Shown piece by piece: positions 33,829 to 40,720 of a stretch of 55,177 bases of DNA; positions within the stretch are counted from its first letter, which is position 1, and the number at the start of each line of letters is the position of its first letter. The translations under genes were made by a program, and so were the position numbers. The DNA comes from Actinomycetales bacterium (lineage in GTDB: Bacteria; Actinomycetota; Actinomycetes; S36-B12), in the NCBI GenBank assembly GCA_018970765.1, contig JAGWVT010000008.1, forward strand, positions 1 through 55,177. The letters are read 5' to 3'. The notes under the pieces are model-generated. The model was not told where the DNA came from and did not search any database. It saw nothing but the letters and a program-made list of their open reading frames with translations.

Positions 33829-34836
33829 ATGGCGCGCTCCCTGGACGAAGACGATGTTCGCAGTCGTCCCGGGCGGCACAAATCCAGGCCTCGCTCCAAG
33901 GATCGACCCACACACGAAACGGCAGTTGTTGGGACCGTGACCACCGTTGACCGAGGTCGCTTCACTGTCGCTCTCGATGTTGGCTCGGGACGATTGATTC
34001 ACGCCATCAAGGCACGTGAACTTGGCCGAAAAGGCATCGTGGTCGGCGATCGGGTTGATCTGGTCGGTGATTGCACGGGTGAAGCCGGCAGCCAGGCGCG
34101 CATTATCCGAAGAGCCGAACGGAGCTCGGCTCTTCGCCGGACAGCAGATGATGCCGATCCGATCGAACGAGTCATTGTTGCTAATGCAACGCAACTCGCA
34201 GTCGTGTGCGCAACCACGAATCCCTCACCGAATCTGGCCCTCATCGACCGTGCCATCGTTGCGGCAATTGATGCAGGGCTCCGACCGCTGCTCATTGTCA
34301 CCAAAGCCGACCTTGCAGACCCTTCAGGTGTTGAACGTGCTTACCGCGCGCTGTCCGAACCACCTCTGGACCTTGGCCTATTCACGGTTGCTCATCGATC
34401 CCCCAGCGCAGAACTCAAGAATGCGTTGACGCATCAGACGACCGTCATGCTTGGCGAATCCGGCGTCGGAAAATCCACCCTGGTGAATGCTCTGGTGCCA
34501 GGCACGAACCGATCCACCGGTGACGTCAACCTCGTCACCGGTAAGGGTCGACACACGTCCACCAGCGTGCTGGCTCTCCCCTTGCCAACGGGCGGCTGGA
34601 TCATCGATACCCCCGGTGTGCGGTCTTTCGGGCTAGGCAATGTCGACCGACAGCACGTACTCGCTGGCTTCCCCGAATTCACCGTGCTGTTCGCCGACTG
34701 CCCTCGGTCGTGTTCCCATGACGAGGCCGAGTGCGCGCTGACTGCTTGGGTGCCTGGGCAACCGGTTGCGGTGCAAGCCAGGGTTCGCTCCCTACGACGC
34801 CTACTGGGGACCCTCAATGAACGTGGATTCGATTGA
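33829..34836 (+). CDS. rsgA: Ribosome small subunit-dependent GTPase A
   Basis: This is a circularly permuted GTPase that checks late 30S ribosomal subunit assembly. It has 335 residues from ATG 33829. Order of parts: an N-terminal OB domain (about 30-95, with VVGDRVDLVG), G4 VTKADL, then G1 GESGVGKST, G2 TGKGRHTST and G3 DTPGVRSFG, and a C-terminal zinc knuckle (FADCPRSCSHDEAECAL, about 297-313). A basic N-terminal tail (about 1-30) binds RNA in homologues. It starts 2 nt after aroA, the usual actinobacterial pair. Confidence 0.96.
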   Translation: MARSLDEDDVRSRPGRHKSRPRSKDRPTHETAVVGTVTTVDRGRFTVALDVGSGRLIHAIKARELGRKGIVVGDRVDLVGDCTGEAGSQARIIRRAERSSALRRTADDADPIERVIVANATQLAVVCATTNPSPNLALIDRAIVAAIDAGLRPLLIVTKADLADPSGVERAYRALSEPPLDLGLFTVAHRSPSAELKNALTHQTTVMLGESGVGKSTLVNALVPGTNRSTGDVNLVTGKGRHTSTSVLALPLPTGGWIIDTPGVRSFGLGNVDRQHVLAGFPEFTVLFADCPRSCSHDEAECALTAWVPGQPVAVQARVRSLRRLLGTLNERGFD

Positions 34837-34853
34837 CGCAGTCACGCCCTGAC

Positions 34854-35747
34854 TCACGGGTAAACCGGGCACTGGCGTGTCCCGATCTCGAATGCGGGAC
34901 CTAGCGATCGAAAAACCTTGATGCGACTCGGCATGGTCTGCTCAATCGTCAACGCCTCAGCCGCCAATTGCCCGGTGCGGGCACCAGCAACCCATGCGGC
35001 GAACGCGCCATACGACTCCGCGATGTCTTCCGTCGCTGCGTTGTCTTGGGCGTAGGTGGAAATGAAGCTGCCATCCTGCGCAACGGCGTCCCGCCAGGCC
35101 GCGCGATCCACCCGGCCACCGCCGGCCGGAGCCGCATCCAACGTGGTGTGTGCCGCTTCGTGCAAGAACGTCTCTTCGATGAAGTTCGCCATGGGGATGT
35201 CATCGGAAGTTCCGTCGAACCACCCGGTGTGAATGAGAATGGATCCGTTACCACCCCCGGCTGCTAGATCTCCAGCGTGGATCCACAGTTCGTCCACTGA
35301 GCGGCGCATACCGGGCGGAATCTGACCAAGGACCCGGGCGAATCGCTGTGCCTCAACTCGGGCCTGACGTCGACTGAACTCCTGATTCACCAGAATCGTC
35401 ACCTCGCGCTGACCGCAACCGAAGCGGGCCAGGAACTGATGAACAGGTGCACGCACGAACGCGTCATCACGACGATCAAAAACTGTCCTGAACCGAAGGC
35501 CCTGGTAGGTCACCTTGCCGGTGAAGTCAGATGGATCGACTGGGGTCAGGACGTCTGGTGAAATGTAGACCGTTCCAGCGTAGGGCGGTGCATCATTCAT
35601 GGGTACTGCATCATTCATGGGTACTGCATCATTCATGGGTACTGCATCATTCATGGGTACTGCATCTGCAGTCGATGGCAGCAGCAAGGTTGCCAAAACC
35701 AGAGCGGTGCACACACCCTTCGCCAATTGCCGCAGCATCCGCGTCAC
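34854..35747 (-). CDS. Secreted HExxH protein with AVPMND tandem repeat
   Basis: This is a 297-residue exported protein. The signal peptide is short and basic (MTRMLRQLAKG) with a hydrophobic core and the cleavage site STADA at about 29. Four copies of the hexapeptide AVPMND follow immediately (29-52), encoded by a perfect 18-nt repeat. The globular part has HEAAH at 196-200, a zinc-protease-type motif within EETFLHEAAHTTLD, and a possible third ligand Glu240 or Glu244 in EDIAESYGAF, about 40 residues later. Two Cys (111 and 293) could form a disulfide. Family is unknown to me; a zincin-like hydrolase is inferred. It is convergent with rsgA and next to a DUF2231 gene. Confidence 0.75.
   Translation of the reverse strand: MTRMLRQLAKGVCTALVLATLLLPSTADAVPMNDAVPMNDAVPMNDAVPMNDAPPYAGTVYISPDVLTPVDPSDFTGKVTYQGLRFRTVFDRRDDAFVRAPVHQFLARFGCGQREVTILVNQEFSRRQARVEAQRFARVLGQIPPGMRRSVDELWIHAGDLAAGGGNGSILIHTGWFDGTSDDIPMANFIEETFLHEAAHTTLDAAPAGGGRVDRAAWRDAVAQDGSFISTYAQDNAATEDIAESYGAFAAWVAGARTGQLAAEALTIEQTMPSRIKVFRSLGPAFEIGTRQCPVYP
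35590..35661. repeat. Perfect 18-nt tandem repeat, four copies
   Basis: Four identical copies of GCATCATTCATGGGTACT lie at 35590-35661 in the 5' part of the secreted HExxH gene. In its frame each unit encodes AVPMND directly after the signal peptide. Perfect identity suggests recent expansion by slippage, and in-frame changes of copy number would alter only the length of the mature N-terminus. Confidence 0.93.
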
Positions 35748-35750
35748 GGC

Positions 35751-36248
35751 CTAGCCAGCGGGGTTTGGCACGGGGTTTGGCACCGTGTTTTGAACGATCG
35801 CGCTCCAGGTCGCTTCCGCACCAGAGTGGCCGACCCGGATCGTCCACCAGGTCGTCAATCCGGCGACAACGATGAGCACCGCAGCCAGAGCCTTTAGCCA
35901 CCAGGGGCGCCTTCGGTTTCCGGGAATACCCCGATCAAAGAGCCAGAAGACCAAGAGCACAACAGCTAAGGCCACCGCAAAGAACGGGAGCACATCCCCC
36001 AACTCGGCATGGGGTTGCGGTAGCCCGACACGCTCCGCGAACTGCTCCCCCGAACCCTTAGCCAGGAACGCCGGTGGCACTGCGACCCAGGCCGTGATCA
36101 CCACCAGAACAGCGAACCGGCGACTGAATCGCGGCAGGAGGGCAACCAGCACGGCGCCGATACTGGCGAGCGGCAGCAGGACGACTACGGCATGCACAAC
36201 AAGAACATGGACTGGCAGACCGGCTATGGTGTCCAAAGGATCCGTCAT
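35751..36248 (-). CDS. DUF2231 family membrane protein
   Basis: This is a 165-residue integral membrane protein opening LPVHVLVVHAVVVLLPLASIG, the DUF2231 signature with conserved His at the start of the first membrane segment. Four membrane segments are visible (about 12-38, 45-62, 88-106, 122-138). The conserved His residues (two in the first segment and one in the HAELGDVLPF loop) suggest heme or metal binding, as proposed for this family; that is inference. The C-terminus ends with the short repeat VPNPVPNPAG. It lies 3 nt upstream of the secreted HExxH gene on the same strand and could be co-transcribed with it. Confidence 0.85.
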   Translation of the reverse strand: MTDPLDTIAGLPVHVLVVHAVVVLLPLASIGAVLVALLPRFSRRFAVLVVITAWVAVPPAFLAKGSGEQFAERVGLPQPHAELGDVLPFFAVALAVVLLVFWLFDRGIPGNRRRPWWLKALAAVLIVVAGLTTWWTIRVGHSGAEATWSAIVQNTVPNPVPNPAG

Positions 36249-36257
36249 AGGACGACG

Positions 36258-36467
36258 CTACGACACCGTCGGATCCACCCATTCAGCCGCAATCAGCAGG
36301 TCATAGGGGTCAACCTGCAATCGCTCTGCCAAGCGAAGCAGTTCCGCCATCTCAGGACGCTCACTCCCACTGTTGGCTCTCCAGTCGAGCAGTCGTGCCA
36401 CCGGCACCTCACAAAGCACGGAAAGCGCATCAAGATCGGCAAGGCCTAGACGCGGTACCTGAGCCAT
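36258..36467 (-). CDS. Small helix-turn-helix domain protein
   Basis: This is a small protein of about 69 residues from the ATG at 36467, with the frame open further upstream. The sequence RLGLADLDALSVLCEVPVARL and PEMAELLRLAERLQVDPYDLLIAA follows the pattern of the Xre/Cro helix-turn-helix fold, whose C-terminal helices usually read L-x-x-L-A-x-x-L-x-V. Residues just before the ATG (SWKSWL) also look like part of the first helix, so the true start may be an alternative codon upstream. It is 9 nt before the DUF2231 gene on the same strand and divergent from the LuxR gene. It may regulate these neighbours. Confidence 0.55.
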   Translation of the reverse strand: MAQVPRLGLADLDALSVLCEVPVARLLDWRANSGSERPEMAELLRLAERLQVDPYDLLIAAEWVDPTVS

Positions 36468-36566
36468 GAGCCATGACTTCCAGGAATCCGAAGATGCATC
36501 GCTTGTGGTGATGACCGAATTGTCGTGGCAGCGGCCAGATCTTCTGCGTGCTTGGCTCCCGCGGAA

Positions 36567-36577
36567 GGTCAATGACC
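36567..36577. promoter_or_regulatory. Palindrome GGTCAATGACC before the LuxR gene
   Basis: The 11-nt near-perfect palindrome GGTCAATGACC is 112 nt upstream of the GAF/LuxR gene start, in the 221-nt gap between it and the small HTH gene. GTCATGAC-type palindromes also flank the second LuxR gene at 54331-54365. It may be an operator for either protein; nothing else in the gap stands out. Confidence 0.25.
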
Positions 36578-36688
36578 GGACAGTGACTAACTCCGCGACC
36601 GTTACAGCAAGGCTCCGCCTGACACATGGCACAGGCTGCAGGGCGGGGGTGTTTTGCATGCACTTGCTGAACCGGAGGGGAAGCACCA

Positions 36689-37498
36689 GTGTTAGGTCTG
36701 CAGAATGGCCCGGACGACTCGGTCTCCGCTAGTTACCTCGCATGTGTGCGACTGGTTGCCGATGGCATTGATGCTCACGCACTGACCCAGGCAATCGCTC
36801 GCGGGCCGCTGCACCGACTTGGCGTGGTCCAGTCGGCCCTTTACATCCCAGCAGACAATTCGCACCCGGGCCGAGGGTCCAGCCTTGTACTCGCTGGTCA
36901 CTACAACGAGCCTGGCATTGATTCGGCACCGCGATCGCTTGCCCTGCATGTAACGCATCCGGCCTGTCGCGCCTTCCAATCCCAAGAGGTCGTCGATTGG
37001 CCCATGATGGAAATCGCAGATGAATTCCCATTGATGAGCGGTTACGGCGACCAACTGCGCGAACGTGGCTATGAACTCACAAGTTGCCGAATGCTCGCCC
37101 TACCGGTCGACTACCAGTCCGTCACGCACGGGGTGCTTACGCTGCAGGCGACAAACTTGCCGGGCTCTTGGCGTTGGGCGGATGCCGAGCTAATGCGCGG
37201 AACCGTGTCGCTGGTGGCTGTGTGGTTACGCATGACGCAGGCGACGAACCTGCTCCAGGCCTCTGGGATTCTCAGCCCCGGACGAGCGGGGCGCAATGTC
37301 CGACTCTCCGAACGCCAAGTCGCCGTCCTGCAGGCACTTCGGGACGGAAAGTCCAACACGTTCATCGCGGCCACCCTTGGCTTTTCCATCTCGACGGTGA
37401 AACAGGACATCCGAGCACTTCAGGTCATGCTCGGCGCCAGGAACCGTCATGAAGTTGTTCAGCGCGCCCTGCGGGTGGGCCTACTGCCGGTTGAGTGA
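36689..37498 (+). CDS. GAF-LuxR family transcriptional regulator
   Basis: This regulator has 269 residues from a GTG at 36689 with GGAGGGG about 10 nt upstream. The N-terminal 180 residues look GAF-like (central segment LTSCRMLALPVDYQSVTHGVLTLQA). The C-terminal LuxR-type helix-turn-helix (about 205-265) contains LSERQVAVLQALRDGKSNTFIAATLGFSIST, the GerE fold. No receiver domain or phosphoacceptor Asp is evident, so it is not a classical response regulator. It is a paralogue of the regulator at 53548-54330, with similar length and the shared HTH pattern LGFS-x-ST-x-x-Q. The signal it senses is unknown. Confidence 0.82.
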   Translation: MLGLQNGPDDSVSASYLACVRLVADGIDAHALTQAIARGPLHRLGVVQSALYIPADNSHPGRGSSLVLAGHYNEPGIDSAPRSLALHVTHPACRAFQSQEVVDWPMMEIADEFPLMSGYGDQLRERGYELTSCRMLALPVDYQSVTHGVLTLQATNLPGSWRWADAELMRGTVSLVAVWLRMTQATNLLQASGILSPGRAGRNVRLSERQVAVLQALRDGKSNTFIAATLGFSISTVKQDIRALQVMLGARNRHEVVQRALRVGLLPVE

Positions 37499-37513
37499 CT
37501 ACAGTCCTTTCAC

Positions 37514-38311
37514 ATGTCTGGCCTGAATACCGCAGCACTTTCCGAAGACCTCGCGCTTGCCCTGATGCTGGCCGACGCGGCCGATGCCGTCACTATTCCG
37601 AAGTTTCGCAGCCTCGATCTGCATGTGGAGACCAAGCCGGACCTCACGCCGGTGACCGAAGCTGACCAGGCAACAGAGCGAACGCTTCGCGCCCTGCTTG
37701 CGGAGTATCGCCCAGACGACTCCGTTGTGGGTGAGGAGTACGGAGGTGAACTGACCGGAGGGCGCCAGTGGGTGATCGACCCAATCGATTCAACCCGAAA
37801 TTACGTCCGCGGCGTACCTGTCTGGGGCACCCTGATTGCACTCGTCGAGGACGAAACCGTGCTCGTCGGCGTAGTCAGCGCACCAATGCTTGCCCGGCGC
37901 TGGTGGGCCAGCCGTGGTGGTGGTTCCTGGTTGCAGGCCCTGCAGGATGCACCCGCACGCCTGCAGGTCAGCGGAATGCGCACCCTTGCCGATTCCTCGA
38001 TCTCCTTCTCCGACGCACAGGGTTGGGGCGCATACCGCCCGGGCCTTGATCGCCTCCTCACTGAGACTGTGCGGCAGCGAGCACTCGGTGACTTCTGGTC
38101 GCACTGCCTCGTCGCGGAAGGCGCTGTCGATATTGCGGCGGAACCGGAACTGAGCATGTGGGACGTTGCCGCATTGATTCCTATCGTGGAAGAAGCTGGC
38201 GGGCGGATCACTTCATTGGACGGCTCATCAGCGCTCACCGGCGGTTCCGCCGTCACCACAAATGGTCTATTGCACGACCAGGTGCTCGAAATCCTGGCAT
38301 TGAGTCGTTAG
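37514..38311 (+). CDS. hisN: Inositol monophosphatase family protein, probable histidinol-phosphatase
   Basis: This Mg-dependent phosphatase of 265 residues belongs to the IMPase superfamily. Metal motifs are VGEEYGG (about 74-80) and WVIDPIDSTRNYVRGVPVWG (about 90-109), with the C-terminal SMWDVAALIPIVEEAGG. The opening and the order rsgA...hisN match the actinobacterial histidinol-phosphatase HisN (the IMPase-type enzyme that completes histidine synthesis in Streptomyces and Mycobacterium). Inositol phosphatase activity cannot be excluded from sequence. It lies 15 nt after the LuxR gene and is convergent with the P450 gene. Confidence 0.88.
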   Translation: MSGLNTAALSEDLALALMLADAADAVTIPKFRSLDLHVETKPDLTPVTEADQATERTLRALLAEYRPDDSVVGEEYGGELTGGRQWVIDPIDSTRNYVRGVPVWGTLIALVEDETVLVGVVSAPMLARRWWASRGGGSWLQALQDAPARLQVSGMRTLADSSISFSDAQGWGAYRPGLDRLLTETVRQRALGDFWSHCLVAEGAVDIAAEPELSMWDVAALIPIVEEAGGRITSLDGSSALTGGSAVTTNGLLHDQVLEILALSR

Positions 38312-38319
38312 CTGGCGCT

Positions 38320-39738
38320 TTAGCGTCGTCGGCTGATCACCAAGGGCAGGCCACCGGCGGGTCGGATGGTGACGAGCGGATCCGCTGCCGGCAATCCCCC
38401 ACCTTTGGGATAGCTCACGCTAAACCTCCGGGCAAGACCTGCCAGCATCAACGCACCTTCCACTAAGGCGAAATCGCGACCAATACACAGTCGTGGGCCC
38501 GCACCGAAGGGTATGAACGCGGAACGTTCCGCGCTGCCGCCAAGGAAGCGTGCGGGATCGAAGCGATCGGGGTCGGGCCACATCTCGGCATGGCGATGCA
38601 GCAGCCACGGGCTCATGATGATGAGGGAACCAGCGGGGATCTCGCGCCCTGCTAGAACGTCCGCTTCGCGCGCCTTGCGGGTAATGAGCCAGGCCGGCGG
38701 GTACAGGCGCAATGCCTCATCCTGAATGGCGCGGGCCACGGGCAGTCGCTGGTAGTCCTCGATGGTCGGGAGCTGCTCGCCGAGCACGGCATCGGACTCA
38801 GCCTGTAGTGCCTGCTGCCACTGCGGATTGGCTGCTAACAGTGCCCAGGACCACGTCAGCGCACTAGCAACGGTCTCGTGGCCGGCCACAATGAATGTGA
38901 CCATCTGGTCGCGTATCTGCTGCTGAGTCAGCGCACCATCGTGGTCATCTCGCACCGCAAGCAACAAATCGAGCATGTCTGGCTGGTCCGGTTCCACGGA
39001 ACGACTCAGGCGCTCTTTCGTCATGGCCTGCACAGCCCGATCCAGCTCGCCATTCGCCCGCCGCAGGCGGACATTTCCCGGCGTCGGCACCCACTGGGGC
39101 GGCGTGATGGGTACACGTGCCCGAGCGATCACCACATCCAGCCCCCGAAGCGTGGCCTGCGCGAGACGATCGGCGTCCTCGGAGAGGTCGGTACCAAACA
39201 GCGCATGGCCAACGACTTCGAGCGCCGCGTGCATCATCGCTTCGTCAACATCAACGATGACATCGCACACAGCTTCAAACTGTTTATCGGTTTGCTCCTG
39301 TGCGATACGTCCATCCCAGTCAGCGCTGACGCGATCAATCGCGGCGGCAACGTGTCCGGCGACTGCCTGCAGCGTGCGATGGTGAAAAGCCGGTTGCACC
39401 ATCGGCCGTTGAATGCGGGCCTGATCGGTGTCGGCGGTCAGCAGGCCGTCACCGGTGACCAGGCTCAGGGCCCGGTATTGAATCGTGGACTTCCCGTAAT
39501 TGCGAGCATGGCCGACTAGCACCCTGCGCACCGCATCTGGATCGACGACGAGGTAACTCGGCGGTCGTGGCACCGGAAACTGCACCACGTCACCGAACTG
39601 GTGCCAGGTTCCCGCTAAATAGCCAAGCGGATTTCCGCGGATCTGACCGAAGGCTCGCAGCATGTCGGGACCAGCAGGTCCCGGTGCCGTTGCCGGCGTG
39701 CCAAGGTAACTGCGCTGCGGCAGTTCGGTCATCGTCAT
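38320..39738 (-). CDS. Cytochrome P450
   Basis: This is a heme monooxygenase of 472 residues. Heme Cys418 is in FGAGPRLCIGRDFA, the I-helix oxygen-activating motif is VAGHETVASALTW, and the K-helix ExxR is EALR. The sequence resembles CYP102/CYP4-like class II forms more than the short class I camphor type: it has a long helical N-terminus (LRAFGQIRGNPLGYLAGTWHQFG) and the DPARFLGG region. No redox partner is adjacent. It is the last gene of a minus-strand unit with EthD and DUF1185 genes (9 nt after the EthD gene). The substrate is unknown; a hydrophobic compound such as a fatty acid, alkane or steroid is a guess. Confidence 0.93.
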   Translation of the reverse strand: MTMTELPQRSYLGTPATAPGPAGPDMLRAFGQIRGNPLGYLAGTWHQFGDVVQFPVPRPPSYLVVDPDAVRRVLVGHARNYGKSTIQYRALSLVTGDGLLTADTDQARIQRPMVQPAFHHRTLQAVAGHVAAAIDRVSADWDGRIAQEQTDKQFEAVCDVIVDVDEAMMHAALEVVGHALFGTDLSEDADRLAQATLRGLDVVIARARVPITPPQWVPTPGNVRLRRANGELDRAVQAMTKERLSRSVEPDQPDMLDLLLAVRDDHDGALTQQQIRDQMVTFIVAGHETVASALTWSWALLAANPQWQQALQAESDAVLGEQLPTIEDYQRLPVARAIQDEALRLYPPAWLITRKAREADVLAGREIPAGSLIIMSPWLLHRHAEMWPDPDRFDPARFLGGSAERSAFIPFGAGPRLCIGRDFALVEGALMLAGLARRFSVSYPKGGGLPAADPLVTIRPAGGLPLVISRRR

Positions 39739-39747
39739 GTATTAGGC

Positions 39748-40053
39748 CTAGAAGATCGCATGCTCCTCGACAGGCACGCGGACACGACTGCTCACGTGCG
39801 CCATGGAGTCCGCCGCGACCTGCTTGCCGATCTCAGTGGCATAGGCAGCTTCGAATGCCTCGCGCGACTCGAACCACAGTTCGGTTATGCCGCTGCAGAC
39901 AGCATCCGGCCCCTGCTCAACCAGGTTGAACGTAATGCGCTGCGCGCCAGGAAGTTGGCGTGCCATTGGCGCATGTTCGATCAACCACCATGAGGCGAAT
40001 TGATCCTGGGTCATGTCGTCGCGCCGGGTGAGCAGAATCATTACTTTGAACAT
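39748..40053 (-). CDS. EthD domain protein
   Basis: This is a small ferredoxin-like-fold (dimeric alpha-beta barrel) protein of 101 residues from ATG 40053, which has a strong GGAGGTT site just upstream. The sequence opens MFKVMILLTRRDDMTQDQFASWW, with EHAPMARQLPGAQ and FNLV, typical of the EthD family (IPR009799). EthD proteins accompany P450 systems such as the ether-degrading EthABCD, where EthD is required but its exact role is unclear. Being encoded next to a P450 supports this, although no ethABC partner genes are nearby. Confidence 0.85.
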   Translation of the reverse strand: MFKVMILLTRRDDMTQDQFASWWLIEHAPMARQLPGAQRITFNLVEQGPDAVCSGITELWFESREAFEAAYATEIGKQVAADSMAHVSSRVRVPVEEHAIF

Positions 40054-40094
40054 GGCAACCTCCAGCATCTGGATGTGAATTCAAGAATCAGCAC

Positions 40095-40652
40095 TCAGGA
40101 GGGCTTGCGAACCCGAGCGTTAGGGCGCCCACCGGCGCTGAGCACCAGCGAGATCAGGATTTCATCGGAACGCGGTGCATCGGCGAGCGTCACCTCGACG
40201 GCATCCATGTCGTCGAAAGCCCAACGATCATCTTTATTGCCGATCGGCATGGTGATCGATGCGCCCGGCCCAGCGACCTTCTTGGTTCCCGGGATGATGT
40301 CGGCGCCGCCACCTATCGCGGCACGCACCGGTGCACCGAAGCGCGGGTGCAGGATCGCGGCGGTGTGTTCCCGATCGCCATCGGTACCGACAATGGCGCC
40401 CTTGCCATAGCCACGGACCTGTTCCGGGGCGATACCCGCACTCGCCAGCACAGCCAGTGCTCGCTGCACGAGGAACTCAGCCGCCTGGGCACCGAGGGCT
40501 TCAAGTTCGCCAAGGTCATCGACCCTGCCTCGACCGGCGAGTGGATTGCTCACGACGATGGTGGCTGTTGCCACGACCGTGGGAGGGTCCACGGGCGCAC
40601 CCGCCTCCTGCATGGTCTGGGTGATCGTTGCGGACACCAGGCGAATGTTCAT
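40095..40652 (-). CDS. Amino acid synthesis family protein (DUF1185)
   Basis: This is a 185-residue protein of the DUF1185/PF06684 family, with the conserved GYGKGAIVGTDGDREHTAAIL and HPRFGAPVRAAIGGG and IIPGTKK motifs. The family is called amino acid synthesis protein but has no proven reaction; members occur near catabolic genes. A good GGAAGG site precedes the ATG at 40652. It is the first of three genes with EthD (41 nt) and P450, and it lies 68 nt after the end of fbiC on the same strand. Reading: a small accessory protein of a xenobiotic- or amide-degradation operon, with low certainty. Confidence 0.82.
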   Translation of the reverse strand: MNIRLVSATITQTMQEAGAPVDPPTVVATATIVVSNPLAGRGRVDDLGELEALGAQAAEFLVQRALAVLASAGIAPEQVRGYGKGAIVGTDGDREHTAAILHPRFGAPVRAAIGGGADIIPGTKKVAGPGASITMPIGNKDDRWAFDDMDAVEVTLADAPRSDEILISLVLSAGGRPNARVRKPS

Positions 40653-40665
40653 CGCGCCTTCCTTT

Positions 40666-40712
40666 GCGGCTTCGTTTCTGAGCGGCTTTGTTTCTGGGCG
40701 TCTCTTTACTGG
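40666..40712. repeat. Degenerate 16-nt direct repeats between fbiC and DUF1185 gene
   Basis: Units GCGGCTTCGTTTCTGA (40666-40681) and GCGGCTTTGTTTCTGG (40682-40697) differ at two positions, followed by a related GCGTCTCTTTACTGG (40698-40712). They lie in the 68-nt gap between the fbiC stop and the DUF1185 gene. Function unknown. Confidence 0.7.
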
Positions 40713-40720
40713 GCGTCTAC

